From: Tipula vernalis
Lineage: Eukaryota > Arthropoda > Insecta > Diptera > Tipulidae
Direction: 5' to 3'
Assembly (NCBI GenBank): GCA_958295665.1
Contig: OY282560.1
Coordinates: forward strand, 27,425,653 to 27,489,652
DNA length: 64,000 nt
A program made the position numbers and the translations under genes. The notes below the pieces were generated by a model that saw nothing but the letters and a program-made list of their open reading frames with translations, was not told where the DNA came from and ran no database searches. Positions 52,831 through 64,000 of the stretch are shown piece by piece (positions within the stretch are counted from its first letter, which is position 1; the number at the start of each line of letters is the position of its first letter).

Positions 52831-53820
52831 ATTAAATCAAAATGTGGATGTAAATGTCAAATTGTCATTACTTGAGGGGTGAAAAAATATGGAGAATAGG
52901 GGTGGGTATGAAGGAAATTAGGTATCTTCAATTGAGAGATTAGTGTAATTATGGTAAGTAAATCCAGGGAAAAGTCTTGATGATGTGAGGTGTGAATGTT
53001 GAACAAGAATAGTGATTTTTGGTTAAAGAGGATAAATGAGCTGGTAAGGTGCTGCGAAATAGTTGAAAATGGGAAGGATGAATTTTACTGGTATGAAAAT
53101 TATTGTAGGTTAGATAATGTATTTGAGAGATTATGATCTGTGTGTTTTTATGGTATGTAGGAGTGAAGTGAGGTGTGGTGAATACTAAGTGGTTAAATAC
53201 TTAGTGAAGGTTGTAATGGGTTCAGGGTTGATGGGAGACTTAGATTTATACTTTTAACTAATTTTATATTGGAATTTCAATTTTATTTTATTTTAATTTT
53301 ATTTTACCTTGATTTAATATAGCTTGAATCTTAAATTAATTTTATTCTATTTTGTTTGTGTTTGCTTTTTTATCTTATCCTTCGGTTGGAGATGTATAAT
53401 CTGATATATGATGTGTGCCTATGAATACTAAGGATCCTGTTATTATAGTTATTAATTAAAGTTATAGAATTTGTTAAAATGATGTGTATTAATTAAATCT
53501 AGGTTTCAGAATCGTCTGGGAATTTCAATATTAACTTGACTGTGATGATGTAATATTATCATTTAAATTATTTTGTGTAGGTTTTATAAAATAATTGAAT
53601 CCTTAATTATATATTTTAATTTCAGGATAGATATATATTGGTTGTTTGGTTTAAAGTTGAATTCTAAATTTAAACGGTTAAATACTTATATTGACTCCTG
53701 TTACTGTGAGGAATAATTATTTGATTGGTTATAAAGAGGACCATTAATAAGGAAATAAGCGCTGTTATTTTTAATTTTTTTTTAATTATTTTATCAGGCA
53801 ATTAAGGAAAAGCGGATAGG
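52831..53820. other. AT-rich stretch
   Basis: No gene or repeat recognised. The plus strand is G/T-A biased at 52880-53240 and very AT-rich after. Confidence 0.4.
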
Positions 53821-53829
53821 GGTGTAATT

Positions 53830-54082
53830 AGAACGAAGAAGTTCTGTTTTAGATTTAGGATTTAGGGAGACCTGAGTAGCCGGACCTGTGCGTCTTGTGC
53901 TAAACTATTTATTATATATAATACTAAAAATTTACTAACTATCGATCGCATTGGTGTCAGTAACCGGGTCGAGTCTGTCCCTACTAATAATCCTATCCAA
54001 TCTTTCAGTTTTGTTATACGTAAAAGGGTGTACGGTGTGTGCCCGGCAGTCCGGGAGATCCTAATCAATCAATCAATCAATA
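53830..54082 (+). repeat. Probable LINE 3' end with (AATC)n tail
   Basis: G+C-richer sequence (including GACCTGAGTAGCCGGACCTG and CCGGCAGTCCGGGAGATCC) ends in AATCAATCAATCAATCAAT at 54062-54080, directly against the resuming TGAATTTT array. A short tandem tail of this kind is typical of some non-LTR element 3' ends. No RT motif remains, so it is only a 3' UTR piece. Family not determined. Confidence 0.45.
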
Positions 54083-55000
54083 ATACTCTGAATTTTATGC
54101 TGAATTTTTGATTAATTTTTGGCTAAGTTTTTGATTTGAATTTTTGCCTAATTTTAAGCTAAATTTTATTTATGGATTTTAGGGTAACTTTTTGCTGAAT
54201 TTTGGGTTACATTTTCGAATGAATTTTAGAGTGACTTTTATGCTGAATTCTGTGATGACTGTAACTGAATTTTTTCTTAAATGTGGACTAAATTTCAAAC
54301 TGAATTTTGGACAAACATTTTTGTTCAATTTTAGACAAATTTTACACTGAATTATTACTGCATTTTGTGTTTAATTTCTTGTTGAATTTTCTCTAGATTT
54401 TAGGCTAAATGTTACATTTAATTTTCGCTTAATTATGAAATTTGTTCAGAATTTATGCTGACTTTTAGGCTTAATACTAAGATATTAAAAATCTAATTTT
54501 TTCTAAATCCTGTTTGGATTTTAAGCTTAATTTTGGTTTGAATTTGGAAAAAATTTTGAAAAAGTTCAAAATTTTGACCAAATTCAATCCAAAATTCAGC
54601 TTAAAATCCAAATCAGATTTTAGCTAGAGTCTATAGGCTGCTACTTGACGAAGATGAATTTTGTTTTAATTGTGGACAGAATTTTAGAGTGTGTTAGTAG
54701 TTGGGCTTAAGTTTGGTATAGTTGTGGGGTGATTTTTGGGCTAATTTTTATTGAATTTTAGAATAAATGATTTAGGCTGAATTTTTGAGAAAAACCTTAA
54801 GCTGAATTTCTATGTGAATTTGGGATAGTCCCAAACTATTTTTCCTGAATTTTTGAATTTTCGTCTGATTTTTGTTGATATTGGTATTGCATTTAAGGCT
54901 ATTTTTATGAACAATTTCCAGCTGAATGCAAGGCTGAATTTTAACTGAATTTTTAGACAGATTTTTGCGTTCAATTTTTTGCTAAATTTAGACTGTAAAT
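54083..55000. repeat. TGAATTTT-type array, second half
   Basis: Resumes with CTGAATTTTATGCTGAATTT and continues with the same irregular spacing as 42840-47165 up to about 55000. Its first words resemble the end of the left half (TGAATTTTATGCT at about 47143), supporting a single array split by the 6.9-kb insert. Confidence 0.75.
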
Positions 55001-56600
55001 GAGGAAAGCTCACCTGTTCAGAAGTATATTTACCTACTTGGGTATGCCAATTGCAGAAAATTTTAAACACAGATTATTTTATATTCAAATTGATTTATCT
55101 TGTAAATTTTAGGAACTTGTTATATTTTTGTTGTTGTTGGAGAAGACCACAAAAATGTTTTTTTTTTTAAATGACATGGAGACGGAAAGATGTCTCATAA
55201 TTCACTTTCAGATTTTGTAAAGTTGCTACTAAAAATTTGGATAATTTGTAAAGTATTTTTTTTTGACAATCAATTTGACACATTCTGAGAACAAATTTCC
55301 CATCAATTCGAAACCGTGCTTACATATGTAATATTTAAATTTATACCTGAATTTTTTTTAGTTGTTCACGATTTAGCCAATTTAACAAGTATGGCCATTT
55401 AAGTAATTTTCTGTACATGAAAGAAATAATTTAATGAACTTAGATCCATTATTTAATAATTAACAATTTAATTAAAATTTACTAAAGTTCAACAAAACCA
55501 TACGTAACATAATTACGCTTTATGCTGAGACATAACTTGTCATAATTATTTAATTAATTATTTTACATGGTTTTAATAATAATTTAATTTATAGCAAATA
55601 ATTTAAACCATACGAGTAGTTTTCAAGAAATAAATCAATAAATTTTAATTTAGTGTTTTGAAGTGAATAATAATTAATTAATTTTCCATTAAATCAATTT
55701 TCGGCAAACTGTGAAAATAGAGACTGTTTAATGTTATTATGACTTCTGGGAATAAAATGTGTGTATACATGAAAGGCGTGTGCCGCACTAAATACATATT
55801 TTAAGCAATTAGCCAATTCGTTTGAATTGTAGCGTTTATTACAAAATCATATTATTTACATGTTTAACAAGAAAATTTTTATTTATTCATCACCCGCAAG
55901 GTGTTAATAAATTTTATAAAAATAAATTAAATAATTACTTTGATGAGTGAAAAGAGCGTTTATAAATTATTGTAATTACAATTTTCTACTTAATTGATTT
56001 TTTTTAGTTCTCTATAGCTCTTAAAACGAACTCATGCTGCTGCCCATTTAATTACCAGATAATTATCTGGTTTGTTAACAAAATCGTAAAAAGCGTCAAA
56101 CAAAAAAATTTCCAATTTCATCGGAATTTTAGATGACTTGACACACCCCATCTTAATTATTAATAGTATTTTTTTTGGTACTACGCTGAGATTCTAAAAA
56201 CTTTTGAAAATATTTGTTCTAAATATAATTCTATGAAATGGTGAATAATAATAATAATTAAAAAAAAAATTGTTAACCCAATTATTATTTTATTTTTTTT
56301 TTTGATCAAAATACAAATTAATTTGTTTTTATGTTTTGTTGATGTAGTAATTAATGTACATAAAAAAAATCTGAGTATTTCTGATAAATTTTTTATTTTA
56401 TTTTAGTTTTTTGCTTACCGTGAAAATTACGTTATAGTAAAATATAGCAAAGTCATCTAAAATAATAAACGTTAAGCTTTTTTTCTAAATATATTGTTCT
56501 CTTCTATGAGTAGCTGTATGCTAACGTTTGATTTTACTAAAAATTAAAAAAGTTAATTTTATCGTGCTTTTATTTCCTTTTTTTAAATTATCATGAGACA
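55001..56600. other. Very AT-rich stretch
   Basis: No gene, repeat family or splice-bounded frame recognised. Several T- and A-runs. Confidence 0.45.
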
Positions 56601-57300
56601 TTAGAAAAGTTGATTACTAAAGCAGGATTAGATTATACATTCCCCAAAGACTCATACAAACATTAATTCCGCGATTACATTTTATGAAAACAATAACGAG
56701 GAAGTACCGTCATACAGGTCTATCCATCATTTGCCATTAGCTTTGAATTTAGTTGAGGGACGATTAGAGTTTAATTTTTTTAGCAAGTATCTTCAAGTAT
56801 CTCAAGGGACTTTGGATTATTGTTATCTGGAATTGTCAGTTTTAACTATAAATCCTACAAATTTTTTTGAGGATTTAAACGGATTGGATATTAATGCCGG
56901 ATCGATTGAGTTCGCACTACTGGATAAGACAATTAAGAAGGATCAAACCATTTATTTTAAGTATTTAAAATATTTGGAGAAGAAAAGAAAAACATTTCGC
57001 GTGGTGCTTAAAACCGTTTGTTAATTCATCCCACGTCGCTTCTACTGATAGTTCTACCACAAATGTTTCAAATTATTTTGTAGTTGGCCTTATTCGTTGG
57101 GTTAGTATAGTATCGACGAATCTATTTAATTTTTCGTTAATGCTTCGTCAACCTTGCAGACACAGATCAAAGAAATTGTATCGCTCGCTCGTACTGCTTC
57201 TTCTGATAGATGTACCACAAATGTTTCAAGTGACGACAAAAGTCTAAAAATGATTAAATTTAAATTTAAATGAATAAATGATTTCTGTAAAAAATAAAAA
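56600..57300 (+). pseudogene. Unidentified coding fragment
   Basis: Plus-strand frames read LEKLITKAGLDYTFPKD, then ITFYENNNEEVPSYRSIHHL and the open frame 56731-57024 (97 aa) with NLVEGRLEFNFFSKYLQVSQ, INPTNFFEDLNGLD and a basic end. At 57035-57075 and 57185-57230 two similar stretches (CTTCT..TGATAG..TACCACAAATGTTTCAA) form a diverged duplication 150 bp apart. The sequence precedes gypsy-type Gag but does not match a Gag I know. It may be a decayed element ORF; an Env origin cannot be excluded and is not claimed. Confidence 0.3.
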
Positions 57301-57459
57301 TAAAATAATTGTGGTGAATTAACAGACAAGTACAAAACCGTTAGTTGAAAGTACCGCTGACCGCTGATTAGATAACATTAAACTTTAGTATATGTCATAA
57401 TTGTGATTAATTTTTGAGAATAATCCTGTTTGGTTTTTATAAATCACATTTGTTCACAA

Positions 57460-58190
57460 TGCCGAAAGGTGGGAGAAAATCCAAAAATAACTCGACCTTC
57501 GAGGATCCTCAATTCTCACGTTTTTTGCGAATTTTCAAGAAAATTTGAATTACTTCCACTGAACATGGCAACGATACCTCAAATTTATCACGTGACACGT
57601 TTAAGGCAGTGAAATTCCCCTCATTTTCATTTAATGATATTGAAATCTCAATCCCAGAATTTGATGGAAGTGGTCCTTATCGAATTGAGCAATGGATTCA
57701 AGAGATTGATAACGTTTCAAATTTGTTAAATTGGTCAGCATTAGTTACCCTGATATATGCTAAACGCGTGATTACCGAACTAGATAAGGGAGGACGAAAT
57801 TAGAATCAGGCGAATATTTATATTCTTGTGTATGTCTTTAAAAGTCGATTCAAATCAAGTCGTTGGGAATAAGGACTTCGTTGCCATTATAAACAATTTA
57901 ATTTCTCAATATGAACAAGTCAAAAATTCGCCGATAACGATGCAAATAATTTTAAAAGACGAAACGCCGATCTATCAGCCTCCGCGACGTCTCTCGCCAG
58001 CTGAAAATGAAATCGTAGATAATCAGATTAATGAGTGGTTGGAGTAGGGTATAGTGACTCAGAGTTTGCTAGTCCTGTAGTCTTCGCCAATAAAAAAGAC
58101 ACAACCAAGTGACTTTACGTCGATTATCGACGGCTTAATAAGATTATAGTAATATATAGGTTTCCTTTACCTTTAATAGAGAGAACCAGG
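57460..58190 (+). pseudogene. Gypsy-type Gag start joined to RT fragment
   Basis: From ATG at 57460 the frame begins MPKGGRKSKNNSTFEDPQFS; after a break, 57609-57803 has SIPEFDGSGPYRIEQWIQEI and LNWSALVTLIYAKRV, a gypsy Gag N-terminus. At 57826-58047 the sequence is already the pre-RT segment (ILKDETPIYQPPRRLSPAEN), followed in other frames by ASPVVFANKKD, VDYRRLNKI and PLPLIE, which are RT fingers. So most of Gag and all of the protease are deleted. At about 58190 the orientation changes (next entry). Confidence 0.72.
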
Positions 58191-58470
58191 TGGACAAACT
58201 CTATCATGAGAATATATTTTCTATACCATGGACTTGGAAGCATCCGTATGAAGTTCTGTTTCTGCTTTCATAAAATTAATTTTCAAAACAGAACACTCGA
58301 CTAAAACTTCTATGATTGTCTTAAACCCTTTCAGCTGCTCTGGTCCAAAACGAAATTCGACGTTTTTCAATAGCAGATTTATTAACGGCCCTACTTAAGC
58401 CTTATACAATTTGTTCAAATTTGTTGGATTCCACTGATACTCGAATAAGTTCATATTTACTAAATTTTAT
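58190..58470 (-). pseudogene. Gypsy-type RT end/RNase H start, inverted relative to neighbour
   Basis: Minus-strand translation yields LLLKNVEFRFGPEQLKGFKT, then a VLVECSVLKINFMKAETELH segment and TDASKSMV. This is the RT thumb to RNase H transition (LTDLLKK...F.FGPEQ..AF..LK, then ETELHTDASK with the first RNase H Asp). It directly abuts the plus-strand RT fragment, so two pieces of similar elements face each other. It may be one element rearranged by inversion or two insertions. Confidence 0.65.
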
Positions 58471-59300
58471 GTATAACCCTTTCTGTTCCGTCATTTTCAA
58501 AATCACTTTTCATTTACACAAAGCCTCGACAACAATATGAACAGGTATAGTACACAGTTCCCGAAAAATGTTAATTATAAATCTCACGAAAATAGCGCTC
58601 CAAAGGGTGGAAGGCATTATTCTTTTGCGAATATTATTTGGCAAAAATCCGTTTCGTTAGTCAAGCGTATAGTAAACCATCTGGCCGACTGGAGTTTAGT
58701 TATCGCATCTTCGATCACAGGAAGCGGAAAACTGTCATTAACAACAACTTAATTTAATTCGCACCTTCTTTTAATTACTTCTTACATTTGTAAAGCTTGG
58801 AGTTCATACTCCATCAATAAAATATTGAATTATGGCCTCAGCTGAAACATTACCACTTGCACTAATTTCGACCATCGAAATAAGGTACCCTGGGACATTT
58901 CGTTATTCCTTTTTCTTTCCAAATTCATATTTTAAAAATTCGGGTAACATCCTAAACATTCGACTACTTCAACGATATTTATTTGTTCACCGTAATTTTC
59001 GTACTCTGGTATTTACCCTAGACGCCGAGTTTTGGATACCAATGTGGAGTGGAGTGGTTATTGGAACTAATGATAATGATAACCTCAACAATCTTAAAAG
59101 CTTTCTAGATATGTTAAGTCATCGAGACAGTGATGTATTTCCTGGTGTCTTTCTTGCCACATTGCTAGGGCATATTTCTGAGGCTACTGCATGTGAAATT
59201 TTTTATAAATATTTTTGCACTGCGCTTAGGACTCTGGCATCAATTTCTCGAAATTCTAAAACAGGACGTATAGGGACTCTCACGTCAGAAGGATTTTCTT
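58471..59300. other. Unassigned ORF region (58832-59302 plus)
   Basis: The plus frame 58832-59302 (156 aa) is open: it begins MASAETLPLALISTIEIRYP, contains DAEFWIPMWSGVVIGTNDND and ends in the satellite. Its antisense includes YLISMVEISASGNVSAEAII then QYFIDGV, which resembles a gypsy Gag segment, and the minus strand also carries the RNase H piece next door. The antisense reading may therefore be the real one and the plus ORF a shadow. Neither is certain. Confidence 0.3.
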
Positions 59301-59695
59301 GAAATTTTTAAGCAATTTTACATTTTATTCAAATGGCACAAATGCTTTGCAATTTCCCTCAAAAACGAATTATCAAAGCAAAATTGCAATATAGCAAATG
59401 TATTTCAGGTTATGGTGCAGCCTTATGACGGTAAAACGCATGTATATTTTTCGTTTAAAATTGATGTTTGTCAAGTTATTTTAAAAAATAAAATGAATTT
59501 GAGGTTATGGTGTGACCTTGAAACTTTAGGAGAATTTTCCACTTTATACAAATGACAAAAGCTTATTTGGGATTTTGCCTTAAAATCAATGTTTTTCAAG
59601 CTATCTTAAGAGAAATGAATTTGAGGTTATGGTGTGACCTTGAAACTTAAAGGAAATTTTCCGATTTATATAAATGACACAAAAACTCTCGATTG
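59296..59695. repeat. Satellite, left block
   Basis: Three or so diverged monomers of the 115-125-bp satellite, recognised by GAGGTTATGGTGTGACCTTG, AAACTT..GGAAATTTTCC and TTTATACAAATGAC. Interrupted at about 59700 by a LINE. Confidence 0.8.
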
Positions 59696-59699
59696 AGTG

Positions 59700-61385
59700 T
59701 TACCAGAGATTTTTGCATGAACATAAGGAACACTAATATAGTCCACTTTAATGCTCATAGTATTTAAAAAAACATAAACCCTGGAGGAGTATGTGTTTAT
59801 GTGGGAAATGAGCTTCACTATACAGTCATTAGTAAATTAGACATCTTAGGGATTCTAAAATGATAATCGGAGCTTTTTTCGCCTACCTGATGACATTTTA
59901 GACATAGAAAATGTACTAAATACAATACATCCACTATATGATGATTTTGTTTTAATTGGAGATTTTAATATTAACGTTCTGAAAGATGTCTCACTGAGTA
60001 ACAATTTTAAAGATTTTTTAGAAACTATCGGCTTGTTAATCGTTAATATTGAACCAATCTATTTTACTGGCGCTAGGTCTACGCAGCTTGATCTCATTAT
60101 TACTAACAACGAGAGAGAGAGAAATTGATCCGTGTTAAACAAGTGCCCGTTCCGGGCATCAGCAAACATGATTTGGTTTTTTGTTGTTAAGAAATGTTCT
60201 CAACCTATTATAGAGCTTTCAAACTTATCAATTATGCAGAATTGTTTGGTGATGTCCAACGAATTAATTGGTCTTCATTGTATAATTTACTAAATGTGAA
60301 TGATCAAATTAATTATTTGAGCAAGTGTCTCCATACCTCTTACCATAATCATGTTCCTCTAAGTAAAACCAAATCCAAATCTAAATACTTTCGGGCATGA
60401 TTTAATTCAGAGTTAACAATGGCACTTCTCGAACGTAACTTAGCTTATCGGCATTTCAAAATCATCAGGAAAAATGAATCTAAGTTGGCTTGTAACCCAC
60501 TAAGCAATATATGCAATAGAATTTGCAGAGATGGTAAGCGCTCATATTTTAATAAATATTTGTCATCTAAACTGCTACAGAAAACGATTTGGAGAAATTT
60601 AGCTGATTTAGATATGGTTGATCGTACTAGTCTCAATAATATTTTTAATTCCGTTGAATGTTTGATCATTCACTTTCAAAAATTTCTACCGAGTTAAATT
60701 TTCACGGTGTAAATATGAGTGAAGTTCATAATGCCATACATAGTATAAGTGCTATTGGAATGGATGGCATTTGCACTAGATTCACAAAACTTATTCTACC
60801 TTGTATTATTGAGGTATTAACTCATACATTTAATCATATTATAACAACATGAATATAATTCCCCGTTAGCTTGGAAAGCGGCTAAAGTTTCAGGCTGTCT
60901 ATTGCAATAATTTGCAATAACGATTTCCAAATTTATTAAGTAGTTGAACCGGTTTATATCAACATTTGATCTTAAACGTATTAATGATTGGTCTAAACAG
61001 AATGGTATCAAACTCAATATTGGAAAAACTCAAGCTTTGCTAGAAAAACGTAAACGCACTAAATTCTAAGAACACTTAACCTAATTGTTCCGAAATTCTT
61101 CTACAATTTTAATGGAATGTGCTTCTTTGTTCATGCAATTAAGCTTTGTAAATCATTATGGCCAGATATTAAAAAAAATAAGTCGGTGAATAATTTTAAA
61201 CGGGCCTGTGAAAGATATTTGTAATAATTATATCTGAGCTGAGTGAAGGATTTGGATGGTGGTAAATGGTTAGTTTACCTGGGTTTTTAGTAACTATTAT
61301 GATTGTTACTATAATTTTTATGCTATTTACAACTGTAGATAGTTCTTTGTGATTCATTTAAGTAAGGACATTTTATCCTTGTGAA
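59700..61385 (+). pseudogene. LINE with partial endonuclease and RT, inserted in satellite
   Basis: Plus-strand frames give NIVHFNAHSI, GGVCVYV, LPDDILDIENVLNTIHPLYD, then VLIGDFNINVL and TGARSTQLDLIITNN (EEP endonuclease pieces, 59700-60110). Further frames have MALLERNLAYRHFKII (60419) and VHNAIHSISAIGMDGICTRF followed by TKLILPCI (60700-60800), the RT start. The RT then jumps to INDWSKQNGIKLNIGKTQAL (about 60980-61035), the post-catalytic region, so motifs A to C are deleted. At least five breaks. General style is jockey/CR1-like. Confidence 0.72.
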
Positions 61386-64000
61386 ATTAGTTATCTAATG
61401 AAAAGTGAATTTACATGGTACGACATGAAACTTTAAGGACCTTTTCCTCTTTATACAAATGACACAAAAATTTCATAAAATTTCTCGAATTATCCTAAGT
61501 GCCGCTTTGAATATTTTAGGGAATTCTCTGCTTTAAGAATGTGAGGAGGATTCTCCCCTTATGAATTTAAGGTTATAGTGCAACCTTGAAACTTTGAGGA
61601 ATTTTTCCGCTTTATACAAATGACGCCAAATCAGTTTTACGATTTCCCTTTAAAGCTAATATTAGTCGAGTTATCTTGCAAAAATAAATTTGAGGTTATG
61701 GTGCGACCTTCAAACTTTGAGGAAATTTTCCGCTTTATGCAAAATAATGGCATTGTCTCGCATCCCTTAAAATTAATTTTGTTCGAATTATTTTACAAAA
61801 ACTAATTTGAGGTGAAAATTTAAAGGAATTTTTCGCTATAGACAAATGACACAAAAGCTCATTTGGTTTTTCAAGTTACTTTAAAAACAAAATTAATTTG
61901 ATTTTTTGCCCTATAACAACTTTGAAAGCTCTTTTGCGATTCTCCTTTAAAAAATATATTTCTCGAGTTATCTAAAGCAAAATAAATTTGAGGTCTTTAA
62001 TCAAAGTTTCCGCTTTATACAAATGACACCAAATCAGTTTTGCGATTTTCCTTTAAAGTTAATATTTCTCGAGTTATCTGAAGAAAAATGAATTTGAGGT
62101 TATGATTCGACCTTTAAATTTTAAGAAAATTTCCACTTTATACAAATGACATTATCTCGCAACTCTTAAAATTAATATTTTTTGAGTTATGTTGCAAAAA
62201 TTAATTTGAGGTGAAAATTTAAAGGAATTTTTCGCTATATAGAAATGACACAAAAGCTAGCTCATTTAGGGTAATCCTTCAAAATCAATGTTTTTCAAGT
62301 TACCTTAAAAACATAATTAATTTGAGGTTATGTTGCAACTTAAAATTTTGAGTAAATTTTCTGATTTATACATGTGAGCTATCTCTTTTGCCATTTTCCT
62401 TTAAAATTAATATTTTTTGAGTTATCTAAAGCAAAGTGAATTTGAGGTTATTGTGCAACCTCCTAACTTTGAGGAAATTTTCCGCTTTATACAGATGCCG
62501 CAAAATCAATTTTGTGATTTTCCTTTAAAGTAAATATTTCTCAAGTTATCTGAAGGAAAATTAATTTGAGGTTATCATGCGCCTACAAACTTTAAGGAAA
62601 TTTTCCGCTTTATACGAAAGACATTGTCTCGCATCGCATAAAATTATTATTGTTCGAGCTATCTCACAAAAATAAATATAAGGTGAAAATTTAAAAGAAT
62701 TTTTCGCGATATACAAATGACAAAAAAGCTCATTTGTGATATTCCTTCAAAATCAACGTTTTTCAAGTTACCATAAAAACAAAATTAATTTGAGGTTATA
62801 GTGCAACCTTGAAACTTTGTGGAAATTGTGTGCTTTATACAAACGACACAAAAGCTCTTCTGCGATTTTCCTTTAAAATTAATATTTTTCGAGTTATCTA
62901 CAGAAAACTGAATTCGAGGTTATGGTGCGACCTTCAAAATTTAAAGGAATTTTCCGCTTTATACAAATGATACAAAAGTCTATTTGGGATATGCCTTCAA
63001 AATCAATGTTTTTTAAGTGGTTATGGTGCAACCTTGAAACTTTGAGGAAATTGTGTGCTTTATACAAATGACACAAAATCTCTTTTGCGATATTCGAAAA
63101 ATGAATTTGAGGTTATGATGCGACCTTCAGACTTTAAGGAAATTTTCCGCTTTATTCAAATGACGCTAAATCAATTTTGCGATTTTCCTTAAAATTTAAT
63201 ATTTTTCGAGTGATCTGAAGAAAAATGAATTTGAGGTTATGATGCGACCTTTAAACTTTAATTAAATTTTCCGCTTTATACAAATGACGCTAAATCAATT
63301 TTGCGATTTTCCTTAAAATTTAATATTTTTCTAGTGATCTGAAGAAAAATGAATTTGAGGTTATGATGCGACCTTCAAACTTTAAGGAAATTTTCCGCTT
63401 TATACAAATGACATTATCTCGCAACCCCTAAAATTCATATTTTTCGAGTTATCTAAAAAAAAATTAATTTGAGGTTATGGTGCAACCTTGAAACTTTAAG
63501 GAAAATTTTCCCTTTGTACAAATAACGCAAAATCAGTTTTTGAGATTTTCCTATTAAATGAATATTTTTCGTGTTATCTTACAAAAATAAATTTGAGGTC
63601 AAAATTTAAAGGAATTTTTCGCTATATACAAATGACACAAAAGCCTATTTGGGATATTCCTTCCAAATCAATATTTTTTAAGTTATCTTAAAAAAGAAAT
63701 TAATTAGAGGTTATGGGGCAATCTTGAAACTTTGAGAAAAGTTTCCGCTTTATACAAGTGACGCCAAATCAGTTTTGCGATTTTCCTTTAAAGTTAATAT
63801 TTATCGAGTTATCTTACAAAAATAAATTTGAGGTTATGGTGCGACTTTCAAACTTTGAGGAAATTTTTCGCTTTATGCAAATGACATTGTCTTGCATCGC
63901 TTAAAATTAATATTGTTCAAATTATTTTACAAAAATTAATTTAAGATGAAAATTTAAAGGAATTTTCCGCTATAGACATTTTTGAGGAAATTTTTCGCTT
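61386..64000. repeat. Satellite with higher-order structure, runs off right edge
   Basis: About 2.6 kb of monomers of roughly 115-125 bp, each containing GAGGTTATGGTGCGACCTT, GGAAATTTTCCGCTTTATAC, AAATGAC, then a variable tail and TTTTCCTTTAAAATTAAT and TTCGAGTTATCT. Monomer variants are distinguishable: one lacks the TTATGGTGCGACC part and reads GGTGAAAATTTAAAGGAATT, and occurs at 61811, 62210, 62682, 63597 (GGTC variant) and 63945. Another carries GACATTGTCTCGCATCGC. The variants recur in a similar order, so the array is organised in multi-monomer units. Short ORFs within it (61620-61805, 62894-63076) are artefacts. Confidence 0.88.

Noticed and set aside
61620..61805. Short ORFs within the right-hand satellite
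   Set aside because: They follow the satellite monomers and recur with them, so they are by-products of the repeat.
1..64000. tRNA, rRNA or selenocysteine-type RNA genes
   Set aside because: I saw no cloverleaf with proper A/B boxes and no rDNA-like stretch; a covariance-model scan would be needed to exclude small RNAs fully.

Overview
This window looks like heterochromatin-like or otherwise repeat-rich DNA from an insect nuclear genome, most likely a dipteran fly. The reasons are the AT-rich background, GT-AG splice signals, the lack of any bacterial gene organisation, and the dense mixture of eukaryotic transposon families: Helitron, gypsy-like, BEL/Pao, R1-clade and other LINEs, mariner, Tc1, hAT and long-TIR foldback DNA. 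The dipteran assignment is inference. It rests on the overall TE mix and on a GTCT-rich microsatellite coupled to a short non-autonomous element. I recognise no complete host gene, tRNA or rRNA.

Layout. 1-800 is a Helitron replicase remnant (minus) running off the left edge. 3181-6220 is a broken Helitron replicase/Pif1 helicase (plus). 6990-7720 is a degenerate GTTGAG-rich repeat. 8715-12775 is a complete but decayed Ty3/gypsy-type LTR element (minus) with two 203-bp LTRs, a tRNA-Ser-like primer binding site and a polypurine tract. 12840-13350 has unassigned minus-strand coding fragments. 13969-14165 is the best candidate host exon (plus), with good acceptor and donor sites. 15241-20218 is a nearly full-length R1-clade LINE (minus) bounded by an 11-bp target-site duplication. 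20560-21650 is a second LINE type (plus), joined directly to a 5'-truncated gypsy-type element (21655-25310, plus).

26798-27553 is a foldback/MITE-like element with about 210-bp terminal inverted repeats. 27850-28250 is another Helitron scrap. 29220-31590 is an unassigned minus-strand ORF with two in-frame stops, split by a complete mariner-like element (29517-30804). 32965-33545 and 36970-37410 are two further mariner relics. 34000-35130 and 38690-39190 are the two ends of a BEL/Pao element, apparently interrupted by a hAT relic (35560-36860) and a mariner. 41211-42817 is a whole Tc1-like element with about 150-bp inverted repeats.

42840-47165 and 54083-55000 are two halves of a TGAATTTT-type degenerate tandem array. 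They are separated by a roughly 6.9-kb composite insert holding LINE fragments, an orphan exon-like ORF, a (CTGTCAGT)n microsatellite, and a satellite whose 129-bp and 159-bp monomers mostly alternate. 55000-59300 is AT-rich DNA with gypsy-type scraps in both orientations. 59296-64000 is a roughly 115-125-bp satellite with higher-order structure, interrupted by a LINE, and running off the right edge.

No genes here form an operon or pathway. The biology is one of nested insertion, decay and tandem amplification. The most useful observations are structural: exact element boundaries, what inserted into what, and tandem repeats that are organised rather than random.
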